DNA of 64,000 nt. Source: Zizania palustris (Eukaryota > Streptophyta > Magnoliopsida > Poales > Poaceae). A program made the position numbers and the translations under genes. Numbering within the stretch: position 1 is the stretch's first letter; each line of letters opens with the position of its first letter. Under the pieces are notes generated by a model. It was not told where the DNA came from. It ran no database searches and saw only the letters and a program-made list of their open reading frames with translations. Location of the stretch: assembly GCA_019279435.1 (NCBI GenBank), contig JAAALK010000288.1:50349742-50413741 (forward strand), in the 5' to 3' direction. Below are positions 45,019 to 55,661 of this stretch, piece by piece.

Positions 45019-46725
45019 TTGGTTCCGGAGAAGTCAAGTGACGGAGTTTGGACTATTTACTCCGATGGGGCTTTCCAAGCATCCGGAGCAGGCATCGGAG
45101 CAGTATTAATTTCGCCTTCAGGGCAAAGAGCAATGTACTCCGCAAGACTCAACTTTAAGTCTACCAATAATATAGCGGAGTACGAAGGGATTTTATTGGG
45201 ACTCCGGAAAGCACGTGCTCTAGGGGCTACAAGAATTATTATAAAGACAGATTCTCAGATAGTAGCAGGGCACGTAGATAAAAGTTTCCAAGTTCGACAT
45301 CCACAGCTTGCAAAGTACTTAGAAGAAATCCATAAGATCGAAGCACACTTCAAGGGTATTTCCATTCGGAGTATAACAAGAGCAGAAAATGTACAAGCAG
45401 ACGTCTTAGCAAAAGCTGCAGCCGGAGCTGTGGATGTACCAGAAGAAGCTTTCTATGAGGAGCTCAGTATACCTTCGGTGCCACAAATTCCCTCTGCAGA
45501 GATTCTTTGCATTCCTAGTGTAGATTGGAAAAATTCGATCATGGAACTTTTACAGGGAGGAACAAATTTGCCCGAAGAGCCACAACTGTCAAGATTGAAG
45601 CTTAGAGCTAGAAATTATCAAATAATCAACGGTATTTTATACAAGGCCGGAGTATGCTCCCCTCTACTCCGATGTATATCTCAAGTCGAAGGTCAAGAAA
45701 TTCTTCGAGAAATTCATGAAGGCCTTTGCGGTAGCCATTTAGCCCCTCGAGATTTGGCAGGAAAAACACTTCGCCAGGGGCTTTATTGGCCGACAATAAC
45801 AGCTGATGCGGAGAGCTTAGTCCGCACTTGTCAAGGATGCCAGTGGATGGGTCGACGAAGTCATCGCCCACCAACAGCTCTTCAAGTTATTGCTCCGGTA
45901 TGGCCTATGGCCAGCTGTGGTATGGATTTAATTGGTCCCTTTCCAGTAGCCAAGGGAAATCTGAAGTTTGCAGTGGTAGCTATTGAATATTTTTCTAAGT
46001 GGGTAGAAGCAGAACCCTTAACAGCTATCACTTCGAACAATGTACATAAATTCTTTTGGAAGAACATCATTTGCCGGTTCGGAGTGCCTAGACAACTCAC
46101 AGTTGATAATGGAACACAGTTCGATGCAGAACCTTTCAGAATGTTTTGCGAAGATCTAGGCATTCAGTTATGTTTTGCTGCAGTGAGGCATCCTCAGTCT
46201 AATGGAGCCGTAGAAAGAGCCAATGGAAATATTTTGTCAGGGCTAAATCGAAGGATAGTAGGATTAGCAAAGGGACTGTGGACAGAAGAGCTTCTGAAGA
46301 TTTTGTGGTCCATTCGGACTACGCAAACAAGGTCCACAGGTTTTACTCCATTCAGATTACTATTCGGAGATGAACCTATGACTCCAACGGAGCTCAAAGG
46401 AGGATCATTTCGCAGCACCGAACCGAAGATTGAAGAAGAAATACAAGCTTCGCTAGATTTATCAGAAGAAACAAGACTTCGAGCTGTGGCAAATTTATCA
46501 AAGTATCATCAGCAGACGAAGGCTTGGTTTGACCCGAAGGTTAAGCTCAATGAACTAAGACCGGGTCATCTTGTTCTACGAAGCATTATAGCGCCAGGGA
46601 AGTTAGGAAATAAATGGGAAGGTCCATACCTAATTGTTCGTTCAGGACGCCCTGGTTCTTTTAAATTAGCTAATTTAGAAGGTGAAGAGCTAGCACATAC
46701 TTGGCATGCGGAGCACCTAAAGTGA
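45019..46725 (+). CDS. Gypsy second RNase H and integrase of X
   Basis: Open frame of 568 codons, ending in TGA where element A has CGA. An RNase H domain comes first: WTIYSDGAFQASGAGIGAVL, NNIAEYEGILLGL, TDSQIV, NVQADVLAKAA. This gives the D-E-D-D set and is separate from the RNase H fused to RT. A second, archaeal-type RNase H is a known Tat-lineage trait. Integrase follows: zinc finger HEGLCGSH...CQGCQW near 45718-45850, core with CGMDLIGPFP, VDNGTQFDAE and GAVERANGNI for D, D, E, then the PGHLVLRS/GKLGNKWEGPYLI tail. The segment itself looks undamaged. Confidence 0.92.
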   Translation: MVPEKSSDGVWTIYSDGAFQASGAGIGAVLISPSGQRAMYSARLNFKSTNNIAEYEGILLGLRKARALGATRIIIKTDSQIVAGHVDKSFQVRHPQLAKYLEEIHKIEAHFKGISIRSITRAENVQADVLAKAAAGAVDVPEEAFYEELSIPSVPQIPSAEILCIPSVDWKNSIMELLQGGTNLPEEPQLSRLKLRARNYQIINGILYKAGVCSPLLRCISQVEGQEILREIHEGLCGSHLAPRDLAGKTLRQGLYWPTITADAESLVRTCQGCQWMGRRSHRPPTALQVIAPVWPMASCGMDLIGPFPVAKGNLKFAVVAIEYFSKWVEAEPLTAITSNNVHKFFWKNIICRFGVPRQLTVDNGTQFDAEPFRMFCEDLGIQLCFAAVRHPQSNGAVERANGNILSGLNRRIVGLAKGLWTEELLKILWSIRTTQTRSTGFTPFRLLFGDEPMTPTELKGGSFRSTEPKIEEEIQASLDLSEETRLRAVANLSKYHQQTKAWFDPKVKLNELRPGHLVLRSIIAPGKLGNKWEGPYLIVRSGRPGSFKLANLEGEELAHTWHAEHLK

Positions 46726-48799
46726 TACTTCGCATAAGGGCTCCTTGTAATTCACTTGTAATCATCTTCCAAATTAATTAAGCATATGTAACACCCCAAA
46801 TTTTCAAAGCAATAAAAATATTATTAAATTCACTTTCTTGGAATTATTATTTCTGAAAATACTTTTAATACTCCTTTATACCCTTTTTAACTACAACATA
46901 GAGTAGATGGCCAAATTAAGAGGTGAAACTTTTTGTATATGCTCCTAAGACCAAAATATAATTTTGGGAATTTTTATAAATTTTTATCAACCTTGGAAGT
47001 AGCCCTAATATTTTAATCTAATTCCTGGAATTATTTTTATTCAGAAATGTATTAAAACAGTAATGGGCTCCCCTCCCTCCATTCTCCCTCTCCCGGCCGG
47101 CCCAGCCCACTCCACCCGCGCGCTCAGACTGACAACCGGACCCCACCTGTCGGCGCCGAACCCTTCCCCTCGCGCGCGCACCCGACACCGCGGCCCCACC
47201 CGTCAACCTTCCCGTTCGCTCGCTCGCGCCCGCTAGCCAGTGGCCCCCGCCTGTCAGACCCGTCGTCTAACTCCCGCCTCCGCCCCCAAATCCCGCCGGC
47301 CGACGACCCCGCCTCGGATCCGCCTCACTGGCCCCTCCCACATTAAATTGGCGCCATTAAACAGCCCCCCGCGCTCGGCCGACCGTTTCCCCGCTTAAAT
47401 CCTCGCGTTTACGCCACGGGATCGCCGCTACGCGTGCATGGCCGAGCCATCGCCAGCGAGTAAAAGCTCTCCCCCGGTTTCCTTGCATGCGAGCCCCCTC
47501 CGACGCCTTATTTAAACCCCCCTGCCTCCGCCGCGTTCGGTTCACGCACCCATTCGCACTTAGACCCAACAGAACGCCCGCACATCGCCTGTTAGCGCCA
47601 TCCCTCTGGTTCGTCTCCGGCCACCGCCCACCGTCGCCTCGGACCACCCCGGTCCACGCCGACTGCACCGTCGTGACCGCCGGGACCTCACCAACCTCGG
47701 CCACCACTCCATCGACGACGGACCTCGCCGGATCGCCGTCGCCGCCAAGGACCCGAACGCCTCCACCGCCTCCGCTCGTCGCCGGCCTCACTCCGTCGAC
47801 CTTTTCTCACCGCCGAGGTACCCTCGTGATCCCCGTAGCACCCTCGTTCCGTTTTAGGCCTTAGACTAGGTCGTCGTCGCTCGCCGTGGCCGCTGGCCCG
47901 CTCGCCGTCGTCGGAGAAGACGACCGGCACGGGTCGAGTACCCGTGCCGTGTCGGATTCACGCACGACCGTGTGATCTGGATCCGACGGTGATGGTTAAT
48001 CCCTGCGTGCGGTTTAATCTGATCCGTTAGATCTCGGCGAAGAGGTACGTTTTAATCCCGTGCGTCCGTTGGTTTTAAAACCCCGCGTTTAATCTCGTGC
48101 GTCCACGTGGTACCCCTTCGAACGTTTTAATCCTGGCCGTCCATCGTAACTTACGCATCCCGCCTCGCCCTCGCGCGTCGGATCTGGATCCGACGGTCCA
48201 GATCGACCCGACACACGCACACAGTGCGCGGGTTCACCGTGGGCCTGGCTCACCGTGGACCCGAGGAGTTTAAAAATTGAAAATGAATTTCAGAAATACT
48301 TTTAAACTTGTAAAATTCATATCTAATGCATTTGAACTCTAAAAATTACCATTCCAATTTCAGAAAATTCATAAAATTATTCTCTACATGTTTATACAAT
48401 AAAAACAGTAGGCTTACTTTGGTTTTTCATGTCTATTTAAATAAGTATTCAAATGCCCCTATGATTAAAATATGAATTCAAACATTTAAACTTCAGAAAA
48501 ATTTATATTAATTCTTTTTTGTCCATATACTGAAAGCCCTCAAAATAACATGAACTTTTCATTTCATAAATCATTAGGGAACTTAATATGGGACTATTCA
48601 CATTTAAACATTTGTTTTCTAAAAAGGACAACCCTTCATTTTAATCCCTTTAAAATTATTTATGAAATAAATTTCAGAACCTTAACAATTGAATTTATCT
48701 TATTTTAAATCAAACCAACTTTAACTTATGTGCTTATCATGTAATGTTATATTGTTTGATTGAATGTGCTCTTTTTATTTTGCTTCATTATATTAAAAA

Positions 48800-48866
48800 G
48801 ACTACGACGTCGCCGAGGAGCCGAAGTACTTCCCGGAAGTTCCTCCCTCCCCATTCGCTGAACAAG
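48800..48866 (+). other. Candidate exon in solo LTR H
   Basis: 67 bp encode DYDVAEEPKYFPEVPPSPFA plus EQ and end AAG before GCAAGT, a consensus GC-AG splice donor. G has an equally long counterpart (59966-59900, minus strand), DYEFVEEQEFYPEVPPSPFA plus DQ, with the same AAG/GCAAGT edge. Many differences are at third codon positions. The acceptor is not clear. Confidence 0.45.
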
Positions 48867-49920
48867 GCAAGTCACCAAACAATTCTTTTGAACATATTGA
48901 ACCCATGTTTGAATTGACTATCGCTAAAACACATAGGTTATATATGCATTAGTCAAATGAACCCTTACATTATATTTATTTAGGATCCCCCGACCTTGAT
49001 GTGCAACCCAAGCCATGCTATCTCGCCTAACCTCTTTGTCACCATATGATCAATGATATTAGCTAGTGTCCAATGTATTGACACGGCCGCTATAGGGTAA
49101 AAATGAGTCGTAGCAAAATGGTTCTATTATATGATCCCCGTTACTTCTTATCCTTGGAAATTCTGTTGGTGATGAGTCATGGTTGTGAGTGTATGCATGG
49201 TGGGTTCCGGGTGCAAGCTAGGGCATTGGTCGGTAGCACCTGGGGCACTATAAGGACCGGTCTGAGGGATCCGTTGCAATACACTTACGTACTAACCACA
49301 AGTCTAGTGGGTAAGTCCTAACTAAGGTATGGGTTGTTCCAAACCGAGGCCACCATTTGGAGATGGGTCAAGTTGCACCTGCGGGTGACTTGTACTAATG
49401 TGGCGCAAAAGGGGGTGCGACGTTAGCCGGGATGCGGCCCGGCGCGCCGGCGAAACCTAGAGCGGGTGGTTATCGCTTGGAACATCTCATATTGAGGTTT
49501 TGGCACGAGTTCCCGTGAAATGGGTCATCTCATTTGGGATGAGTGCGTGCCTTGTGGGTACAGTAGTACATCTCTGATCAGAGTATTAAATCTTTTCGAA
49601 AAGCCGAGCCCACGGTCAAGGGCGGGTTGCGTGACATCCCCCAGTTAGTTTATTTTGAATATGTATGTGCATGATGGATTGACATGTAAGGACTGTTGAG
49701 CGAGGTGGGGCTGACTGTACTCCTCGAGTTAGTCGATGTTGATGATGCTCATGTTTACTTTCCGCATGATTAAAATATGATTACACTAAATGCCATAACT
49801 GCAACTGCATTATTCTGCAATGTTAGCCATTATCCTTCCTTGTTTATTATCCTGCATTATTATTTGCATTTGCGGTGGCTTGTTGAGTACTTTTTGTACT
49901 CATACCCGTTGGACCCCACA

Positions 49921-49953
49921 GAGGATGCTTACTTTGAAGACGGTCTGGAGTAG
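49921..49953 (+). other. Candidate C-terminal coding tail in H
   Basis: Reads EDAYFEDGLE then TAG. The matching place in G (minus strand, stop at 58790-58788) reads EPVYYEEDEGLE then TAG: one net 3-bp difference, same stop, same acidic/Tyr character. May be the last exon of the gene suggested by 48800-48866. Confidence 0.4.
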
Positions 49954-50331
49954 CAACCCAGTCGAGAAGAAAGATCCTGAAGAAGATGTTCGTCATGCCG
50001 TTTTCCAATTATTTCGCTTTGCCGTTTTATTAAAACAATGATGTAATAAATATGGTCTGCGTACCATGAACAATGTCGTATGTACGGTTGTCGCATGATG
50101 AACCTCTTGTATTATTGTTTTTCTTATGAAATTCAATAATGTCTCGATTTGTTAAATCGGGGTGCTACAGCATATGATCCTGATAATGCCTTCCCCTCAT
50201 AGACTTCCAGCTTCCGAGTGGACGCACTGGAACCGCGGGGTCGACCGAGAGGGAAGTGTCATGAAGCTGGATTGTATTTTCGGACTTCGAACCATTGGTT
50301 CGAAGCTTCCGACGTGGGGGCTGACATAATC

Positions 50332-50686
50332 CGGAGTCCAAGCCACCGGCTTGTAGGCATCCGTAAAAGAGCCCAAAACCACATCATACGGAGTCCAAGC
50401 CATTGGCTGGTAGACTTCCGTAAAAAGAGCCGAAGGTGGCCAAAACATGCGGAGTCCAAGCCATTGGCTGGTAGACTTCCGTAAAAAGAGCCGAAGGTGG
50501 CCAAAACCTGCGAAGTCCAAGCCATTGGCTGGTAGACTTCCGCAAAAAGAGCCGAAGGTGGCCAAAATATACGGAGTCCAAGCCATTGGCTGGTAGACAT
50601 CCGTAAAAAGAGTCCAAAGAGACCATTGCAAACTCCGAACCATTGGTTCGACAGAGATCGCAAAAAAGAGCCGAAGGTGGCTAAAG
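50332..50686 (+). repeat. 61-bp minisatellite in element X
   Basis: Unit starts near 50332, 50389, 50450, 50511, 50572 and a diverged last unit near 50634. Same unit as 520-873 (GTCCAAGCCATTGGCTGGTA, AAAAAGAGCCGAAGGTGGC). Units in X are more alike to each other than several in A, which suggests homogenisation within the array. Confidence 0.9.
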
Positions 50687-51046
50687 CAAAACAGAGTTTG
50701 AGCCATGAGCTTCGAATGTCTGTTAACACAGTCCAAAGTGACAAATTATCTAAGATACTAAAGTTTCTTGAAAGTTATCTCAAATGATTTCTTTCAAAAA
50801 ACAAAGGTACTAAGTTGCCATTCTTCCGACTACAAATAGTCGAAGACATTTTATAAGATTTTAAAAGATCTTTAAATTGCAGAGGGGCTCCGAACCCCCA
50901 AAAAATTGTACTCCGAAGTTTTTTCTTTGCGCATAACCATCTTTGAATACAGTTCGAAGTTGCTTATACCCAAAGAGGGGCTAGTAAATATGGAGACAAT
51001 TTTAAATCGGTATTCATTATTCAAACGAATGTGTTTACAGATTACA
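50687..51046 (+). other. Spacer between minisatellite and antisense gene (X)
   Basis: Nearly identical to 874-1236. No gene; two AGAGGGGCT polypurine-like words near 50881 and 50977. Confidence 0.6.
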
Positions 51047-54000
51047 TCATGAAAAATTGGTATCTATACCAAGAAGGAATCGAAGACCTCTTCGGTCCCT
51101 AGAGCTAGGGGTGGAACGACTAGTTCCAGCGCCGGGAGTTCTAATAACTTTGCGTTTAACTCTCTTGCCCCCCTTCGAAGCTCTAAAATCCTTCTGTTCT
51201 TGTTGAAGCTCAGCCCAAGTTCGAAGCCGTTCGGGGCTCCTTTCCCAGCTTCCAAGTTCTTCAGGCTTTTTATTTTGAGCTTCATCTTCGTCTTCAGACC
51301 ATATAACGTCTTCAGAAGACGAAGTGTTCAAGTTAACCTCTTTTTCTTCCTCTTTAATATAAGACAGTATATCTTTGATTACTTCGGGCGCAATTACACC
51401 GGAGTCATCTCGAGGACGTTTATAAGCTTTTAGAAGATCGAAGGTGGTCCATAATGAGCGAACTTCGTCGCTAAGGTCTAACACTTCGATATCTTCCGTA
51501 AGAGGCAAAGCCTAAAAATATGACAAACAAGATTTTCATTGATAAATGTTTATAAGCATAAAGCTTTACATGGCCAAAAATCCTAAGGTATTTCTAAACA
51601 TGTGGGTTCGTAGGAGGCTGACTGCTTGAAGCTTGGGTCCGAACTTGCTTCTGGCGTTGGCCTTCGTCGATCCAAGCCTTGATCGCGGAACGACCTTCGG
51701 CTCTCCATGAAGTTTGGAAGGCTCGCCAGGCAGCAGCCACACCTTCGGAAGGTGTCAGAAGTCGCTCGTCGTCGAAGGTGATTGGGCCCCCTCCTGCGTC
51801 CGGAGTTATCGATCGGCCCAGATCTTCGTAGTAGCGAAGTAGGTCGACACCAGACACTTGTTCGGAGAGTTCTCCGTATCTAATGCCTGCTGTCTTCATC
51901 TGCTTCGCCACTCCTTGGATCCTTTTCAACCGGCGCAGAAGAGTGATGTTATCATCAGAAGGAAGTATCCCAGTAGTACCGAAGTACTACAGGACATCTA
52001 ACAATTGATTCATAACTTCCACAGCCACCTTCTCAGACTTCAGCTTGTCTTCGTTCAACTGCATCCTTCGTCGAAGTGACTTCGCCCAAAACCCCAGAAA
52101 GTCTAGCATTTTCAGTGGTCAAAATATTCGTTTGGTTTAACAGCTGGCTAGCTTCCTCTTGGAGTCTGATGAGCTCGGACCCCGCAGTAGCGTGCTCCGC
52201 CCGCAGCTTTTCAACTTCTACTCGAAGCACAATTCTTTCTGCTTCGAGCTCTTTATTCGCTGCCTCCAAACTTTGCCTGGCCCTTCGCTCTGTTGACACT
52301 ATATTATCCATTTGAGCCACTCGACTTTCGGAGATGTTAAGATTCCTTTGAAGGACACTATTTTCCTCCCGAAGACGAGCGATCTCTTCGTCATTGCATA
52401 TATTCGCAGGCTCGGGCCAAGACAGTTTGCTGCAAAAATAAAAACTAAGGTAAATATTTATTCGTAGATGAATTTTATGATATTTTGCAGATGCTCCGTA
52501 CCTGGTAGGCTGCACGTTCTATAGCGGCATTAAGCTCTGTCCTGTCCGCCTTGCTTAGAATGGCCACTAAGTTGGTCTCCCCTATGTCACGGCCAGCTCG
52601 ATCCAAAGGTTCGAGCAAAGTCCGAAGACCAGTTGTTTGCCCTAAGAAAGGAGCTAGCAAGGGGAGCATGCTTATTGCCTGTTGGTCATCTTTGTTCAGC
52701 GAAGGACCGGAGCTTTGGCCTGTGGTCTTCGGAGCCTCTGGAGACTAGCCCTCCCCGGAAGATTGGCTCTCGTCTGTTGAATCAGATGGAGTTGATCCGG
52801 AACTCGCAGCAGGGAGGGGTTCTACATGTCTTTTGCCTCTTCCAGGTCCCATTTGAGTAGCTCTCTGGGTTGGCTCCGAAGTTGTCGAAGGTCCAGGAAT
52901 TATTTCTTCCTGTCGGACTTCTTCCATAGGAGTAGACTCTATAAAAAAAATAATAACAAGTATTATACATTGTATAAATATACAAAATAAACATGAAAAA
53001 GTTATTCGAAGTCTACCTTCGACATTTTGCAGAGGAGTCATCGTCGGACTGTTCGGTGGATCGAAGGATAGTTCTTCATCCGAATCAGCCGTTAAGTCTT
53101 GGACTGCAGGAGCATCGTCCTGAGCAGTCCTCGTTTCTTCTTCGGGAATCGAAGCTATAGTAACTTCGACCCCACTCTCATTCACAGGAACTTCGTCCTG
53201 ACATACATCCTCCTGAACTACCGAAGTCCTTGGCTGATCAAGATTGTCTCGGGACTCCGGCACGTTCACAGGTACTTCGGCTTGTGCAGTCCTTTGAGTT
53301 TCATCTTCTTCTATTAGACGCACAAGAAATCTCCCTTCTTCCTCTTGGGAGTCGGAAACTGAAACCCTTGAGCTCGAAGGTGCAGGATTCGAAGGTGCAA
53401 GATTTTTTGGCTTCCTGAGCCACCTTCTTCACCGGAGTCTTTGCGGAGCTCGAAGTCCCAGCTTCGGCTTTCCTCTTCTTGGGTCCTTTCTCCGAAGGCA
53501 CCCAATCCATCAGTGGGGGCGGAGTGATTTCCAACATTCCCCATACTCTATTAAATCTCTCCCAACTCCCGACCAATTTAATTCTCCATTCTTTTTCAGT
53601 CGGAGTTGGAGCGCCCAAAATCTTCTCCGAAGGCCTTATGATTTGCTCCGAAGTAACAGGGGCTGAAGAAGCTAAAAAAAATAATAAATCAAGTTAGTTT
53701 TTCTTCGAATGAATATGCATAATACATGTTGTCTTCGAAGTTACCTGCAGGGCTTGAAGTCAAGGTGATTTTTCGGAGACCGCCTTCCGAATCCTCTTCG
53801 AAGATGATAGGCCAGTTGGCCATCAGTGGAGAAATTTGTAACCCAAGGAACTCTTCGGCTAAGTCTCGCATACTCAACCTTCGGCTGATCCTCTGAAGTA
53901 GGTTGAGGCGAGCTTCGAGCTGACCTTGGCCGGGATGCACTAAGGCTTCCTTCCGGAATTGGATTTCCTTCAAAGGTCCGGCCAGAGGATTGCTTGCCCC

Positions 54001-54690
54001 AACTTCGGCATAGAACCATCTCATGACCCAGTCTATGTACCATCTTGCATTGATGGCCTTAGCAGGGAATTGAAGGGCATATTCGTCCCGAAGCCTAAAA
54101 TTGATGCTTCCGAAGGATACCACTACTTTTTCACCTCCGGGACCTACGAAGGTTTTTGGCTGGCATGAGGCTCTATGTAGCGCAGTGAAGATCTCTGCCC
54201 TCCCCTCACAACCTTCGGCTCTCAACGCCCATTCGAAGATAGCCAGTCGAGCTACTGCGTTCGGAGATAATTGAGGAAGAGTGATGTGGAATAAGTCAAG
54301 TCCCTCCGCCAAGAAGTCCACTGCGGGAAGGCCCAAGCCGGCTTCGAAGAAGGCTTCGAAGACGACCACTTCTCCGGGCCTTGGTGACGGGATGAGTTCT
54401 TTTCCGGGTTTGCGGATCATAACTCCGGTGCTAATCTTCCCTTCTACTGCGATTGCCAACGATTCCCTCTTGCAGGTAGAAGATCCCAGTTGGAAAGACT
54501 GGTCCAGGTACTTCGTTGATCGCGGGCAGAGACTTTGATCATCCATATTTTGGGGATTTCTTCCTCCTGCTGCCATGGATGTCGTTGCCGATGCTGGAGG
54601 CGCCATCGCCAATGTCGCAGCCGCTGCTGCTGCAGCCGCCTGCTGCCGAGCTAAGGCTGAAGGGGCTCCAGAACCCTTGGTCTTCACCAT
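51047..54690 (-). pseudogene. Antisense gene of Tat element X, five exons
   Basis: Exons on the minus strand: 54690-53745 (MVKTKGSG start), 53671-53017, 52938-52502, 52429-51600, 51511-51047. Introns are 73, 78, 72 and 88 bp, with donors GTAAC, GTAGA, GTACG, GTTTAG and acceptors ending TTTAG, TATAG, GCAG, TTTAG. Exon 1 keeps frame and has the VVFEAFFEAGLGLP domain, LSPNAVARLAIFEWALRAEG and FAEVGASNPLAGPLKEIQFR-like blocks. Breaks: 1-bp insertion in exon 2 near 53415; TAG at 52745-52747 in exon 3, 63 codons into the exon, exactly as in B; frameshift near 52050 and TAG near 51987 in exon 4. Exon 5 is intact (RTWAELQQEQKDFRASKGG, KRVKRK). Domain name Transposase_28 is from memory; role unknown, possibly nucleic-acid or protein binding through its coiled coil and basic tail. 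Confidence 0.78.
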
Positions 54691-54809
54691 TGCAGTCACT
54701 GGGTTGCTTTGGGGAAAATGGAGGCTAGGGCTCAAAGAACTCAAAGGGCTCAAAAGGTGTTTGATTGCGAGAAAGTAGTGAAAAGGTAACTGGGTAAGTT
54801 CTAGGCCAT

Positions 54810-54819
54810 CTATTTATAG
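54810..54819 (-). promoter_or_regulatory. TATA box of antisense gene (element X)
   Basis: Minus-strand CTATAAATAG, 120-129 bp upstream of the ATG at 54690. Matches B exactly and A with one difference at the end. The rest of 54691-55146 is leader and promoter region ending in polypurine tract GAGGGGCTAC. Confidence 0.68.
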
Positions 54820-55146
54820 CCTAAACTTTACATTTTTACCGTTAGTCCATGCCGTTTCGCATTCCTGCCCGTTACTTTTCTCCGAAATTAACGCTTTTTA
54901 CGGTTTCCGTTAGGAACAGAAAGCTAACGGCTATTTCCTCTAAGTCTAAAAGACTTTCGAACTTCCTGAGTCGGTTCTAAGATAGTTCGAAAAGTAATTA
55001 TCTTAAGACTGATTCAGAGTTTATATCTTCGTACATTTCGGAGATGAATTGAAATCTAATAACCCCTATGTCTGGTTATTTTTTCCTTCCGTATACTGCT
55101 CTCCTAACATTACAGGTTAAACGGAGAAGCGTATTCGAGGGGCTAC

Positions 55147-55640
55147 TGTTGGGGGAAAATATCTCATCTTCGAGGTTATTGCCGCAACAACATGAAAGCA
55201 GATAGTGGATTCGAAGGCTTCCAGACGTCCATCTTCGAAGATACCCTGAGTCAAGCTCGAAGTACGAAGATAGGCATTGGTTCGGAGTACATCTTCGTAT
55301 TAAGGCTCTTCAAGATCTTTATTGCCAGCTAAGATGGAAGATTTATCTTTTATATTATTAGATTAGTCTTTTACCATTTTAGCCCTATCAAGGGTACCGA
55401 ATAGTTTCCACTATGTCGGTTGTAATAGAAGGGTAAATAGGTCTTTTCCTTAATATTTGGGCCTATAAATACCCCCCATTTCACCCTGTAATGGGGACCA
55501 AATACAAGTTATTCAATACACACATTTGAACCATTCTAAGTTATTCTCCTTTCGGAGGCTTAGAACAGTTCACTTAACAAACATTCTGTTTGTTAGTGCT
55601 AATCCATAGAAATCTGTTAGCGTAATCTTTTACGCCAACA
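55147..55640 (+). repeat. 3' LTR of X (494 bp)
   Basis: TGTTGGGGGAAAATATCTC to CTTTTACGCCAACA, after GAGGGGCTAC; TATA at 55462-55471. The 21 bp after it (55641-55661) precede the next element. Confidence 0.93.
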
Positions 55641-55661
55641 ATAGACATCTTCCGTCGTTGG

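Larger units (their letters stand above)
46787..50169 (+). mobile_element. Solo LTR H (3383 bp) in X, TSD GCATA
   Basis: Starts TGTAACACCCCAAATTTTC and ends AAATCGGGGTGCTACA; GCATA directly repeats at 46782-46786 and 50170-50174. AT-rich ends enclose a CpG-rich stretch (47060-48260) with a TATTTAAA box near 47509. The near-end POLYA-like ATTCAATAATG and TG...CA ends fit a solo LTR. TGTAACACCCC ends recall Tekay/Del-type Ty3/Gypsy LTRs (inference). Reverse relative to G (58577-61888). The GC-rich ORF 47487-47864 looks like chance coding in a CpG-rich leader. Confidence 0.85.
40976..55640 (+). mobile_element. Element X: near-complete Tat-lineage Ty3/Gypsy element
   Basis: 495-bp 5' LTR, PBS, gag, protease, RT, RNase H, second RNase H with integrase, minisatellite, antisense five-exon gene, polypurine tract and 494-bp 3' LTR. 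About 11.3 kb after removing solo LTR H (46787-50169 plus one TSD). The two LTRs share X-specific sequence (TAAGATGGAAGATTTATC) but differ at several percent of sites by eye, so X is not young. The flanks (GTTTC left, ATAGA right) do not match. Several frameshifts make it non-autonomous now. Confidence 0.88.

Noticed and set aside
47487..47864. Pro/Thr-rich ORF in solo LTR H
   Set aside because: Composition-driven coding in a CpG-rich leader. No clear counterpart in G, unlike the 67-bp tract downstream.
46787..50169. H (and G) as a DNA transposon with 11-bp terminal inverted repeats
   Set aside because: The 5-bp TSD, TG...CA ends, internal TATA plus GC-rich leader and lack of any transposase favour a solo LTR.
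55641..55661. 21 bp between X and C3 as the missing Copia RT flank
   Set aside because: Its reverse complement can read TTEDVY, similar to GDVY at X's left flank, but it would duplicate rather than continue that site and is too short to trust.
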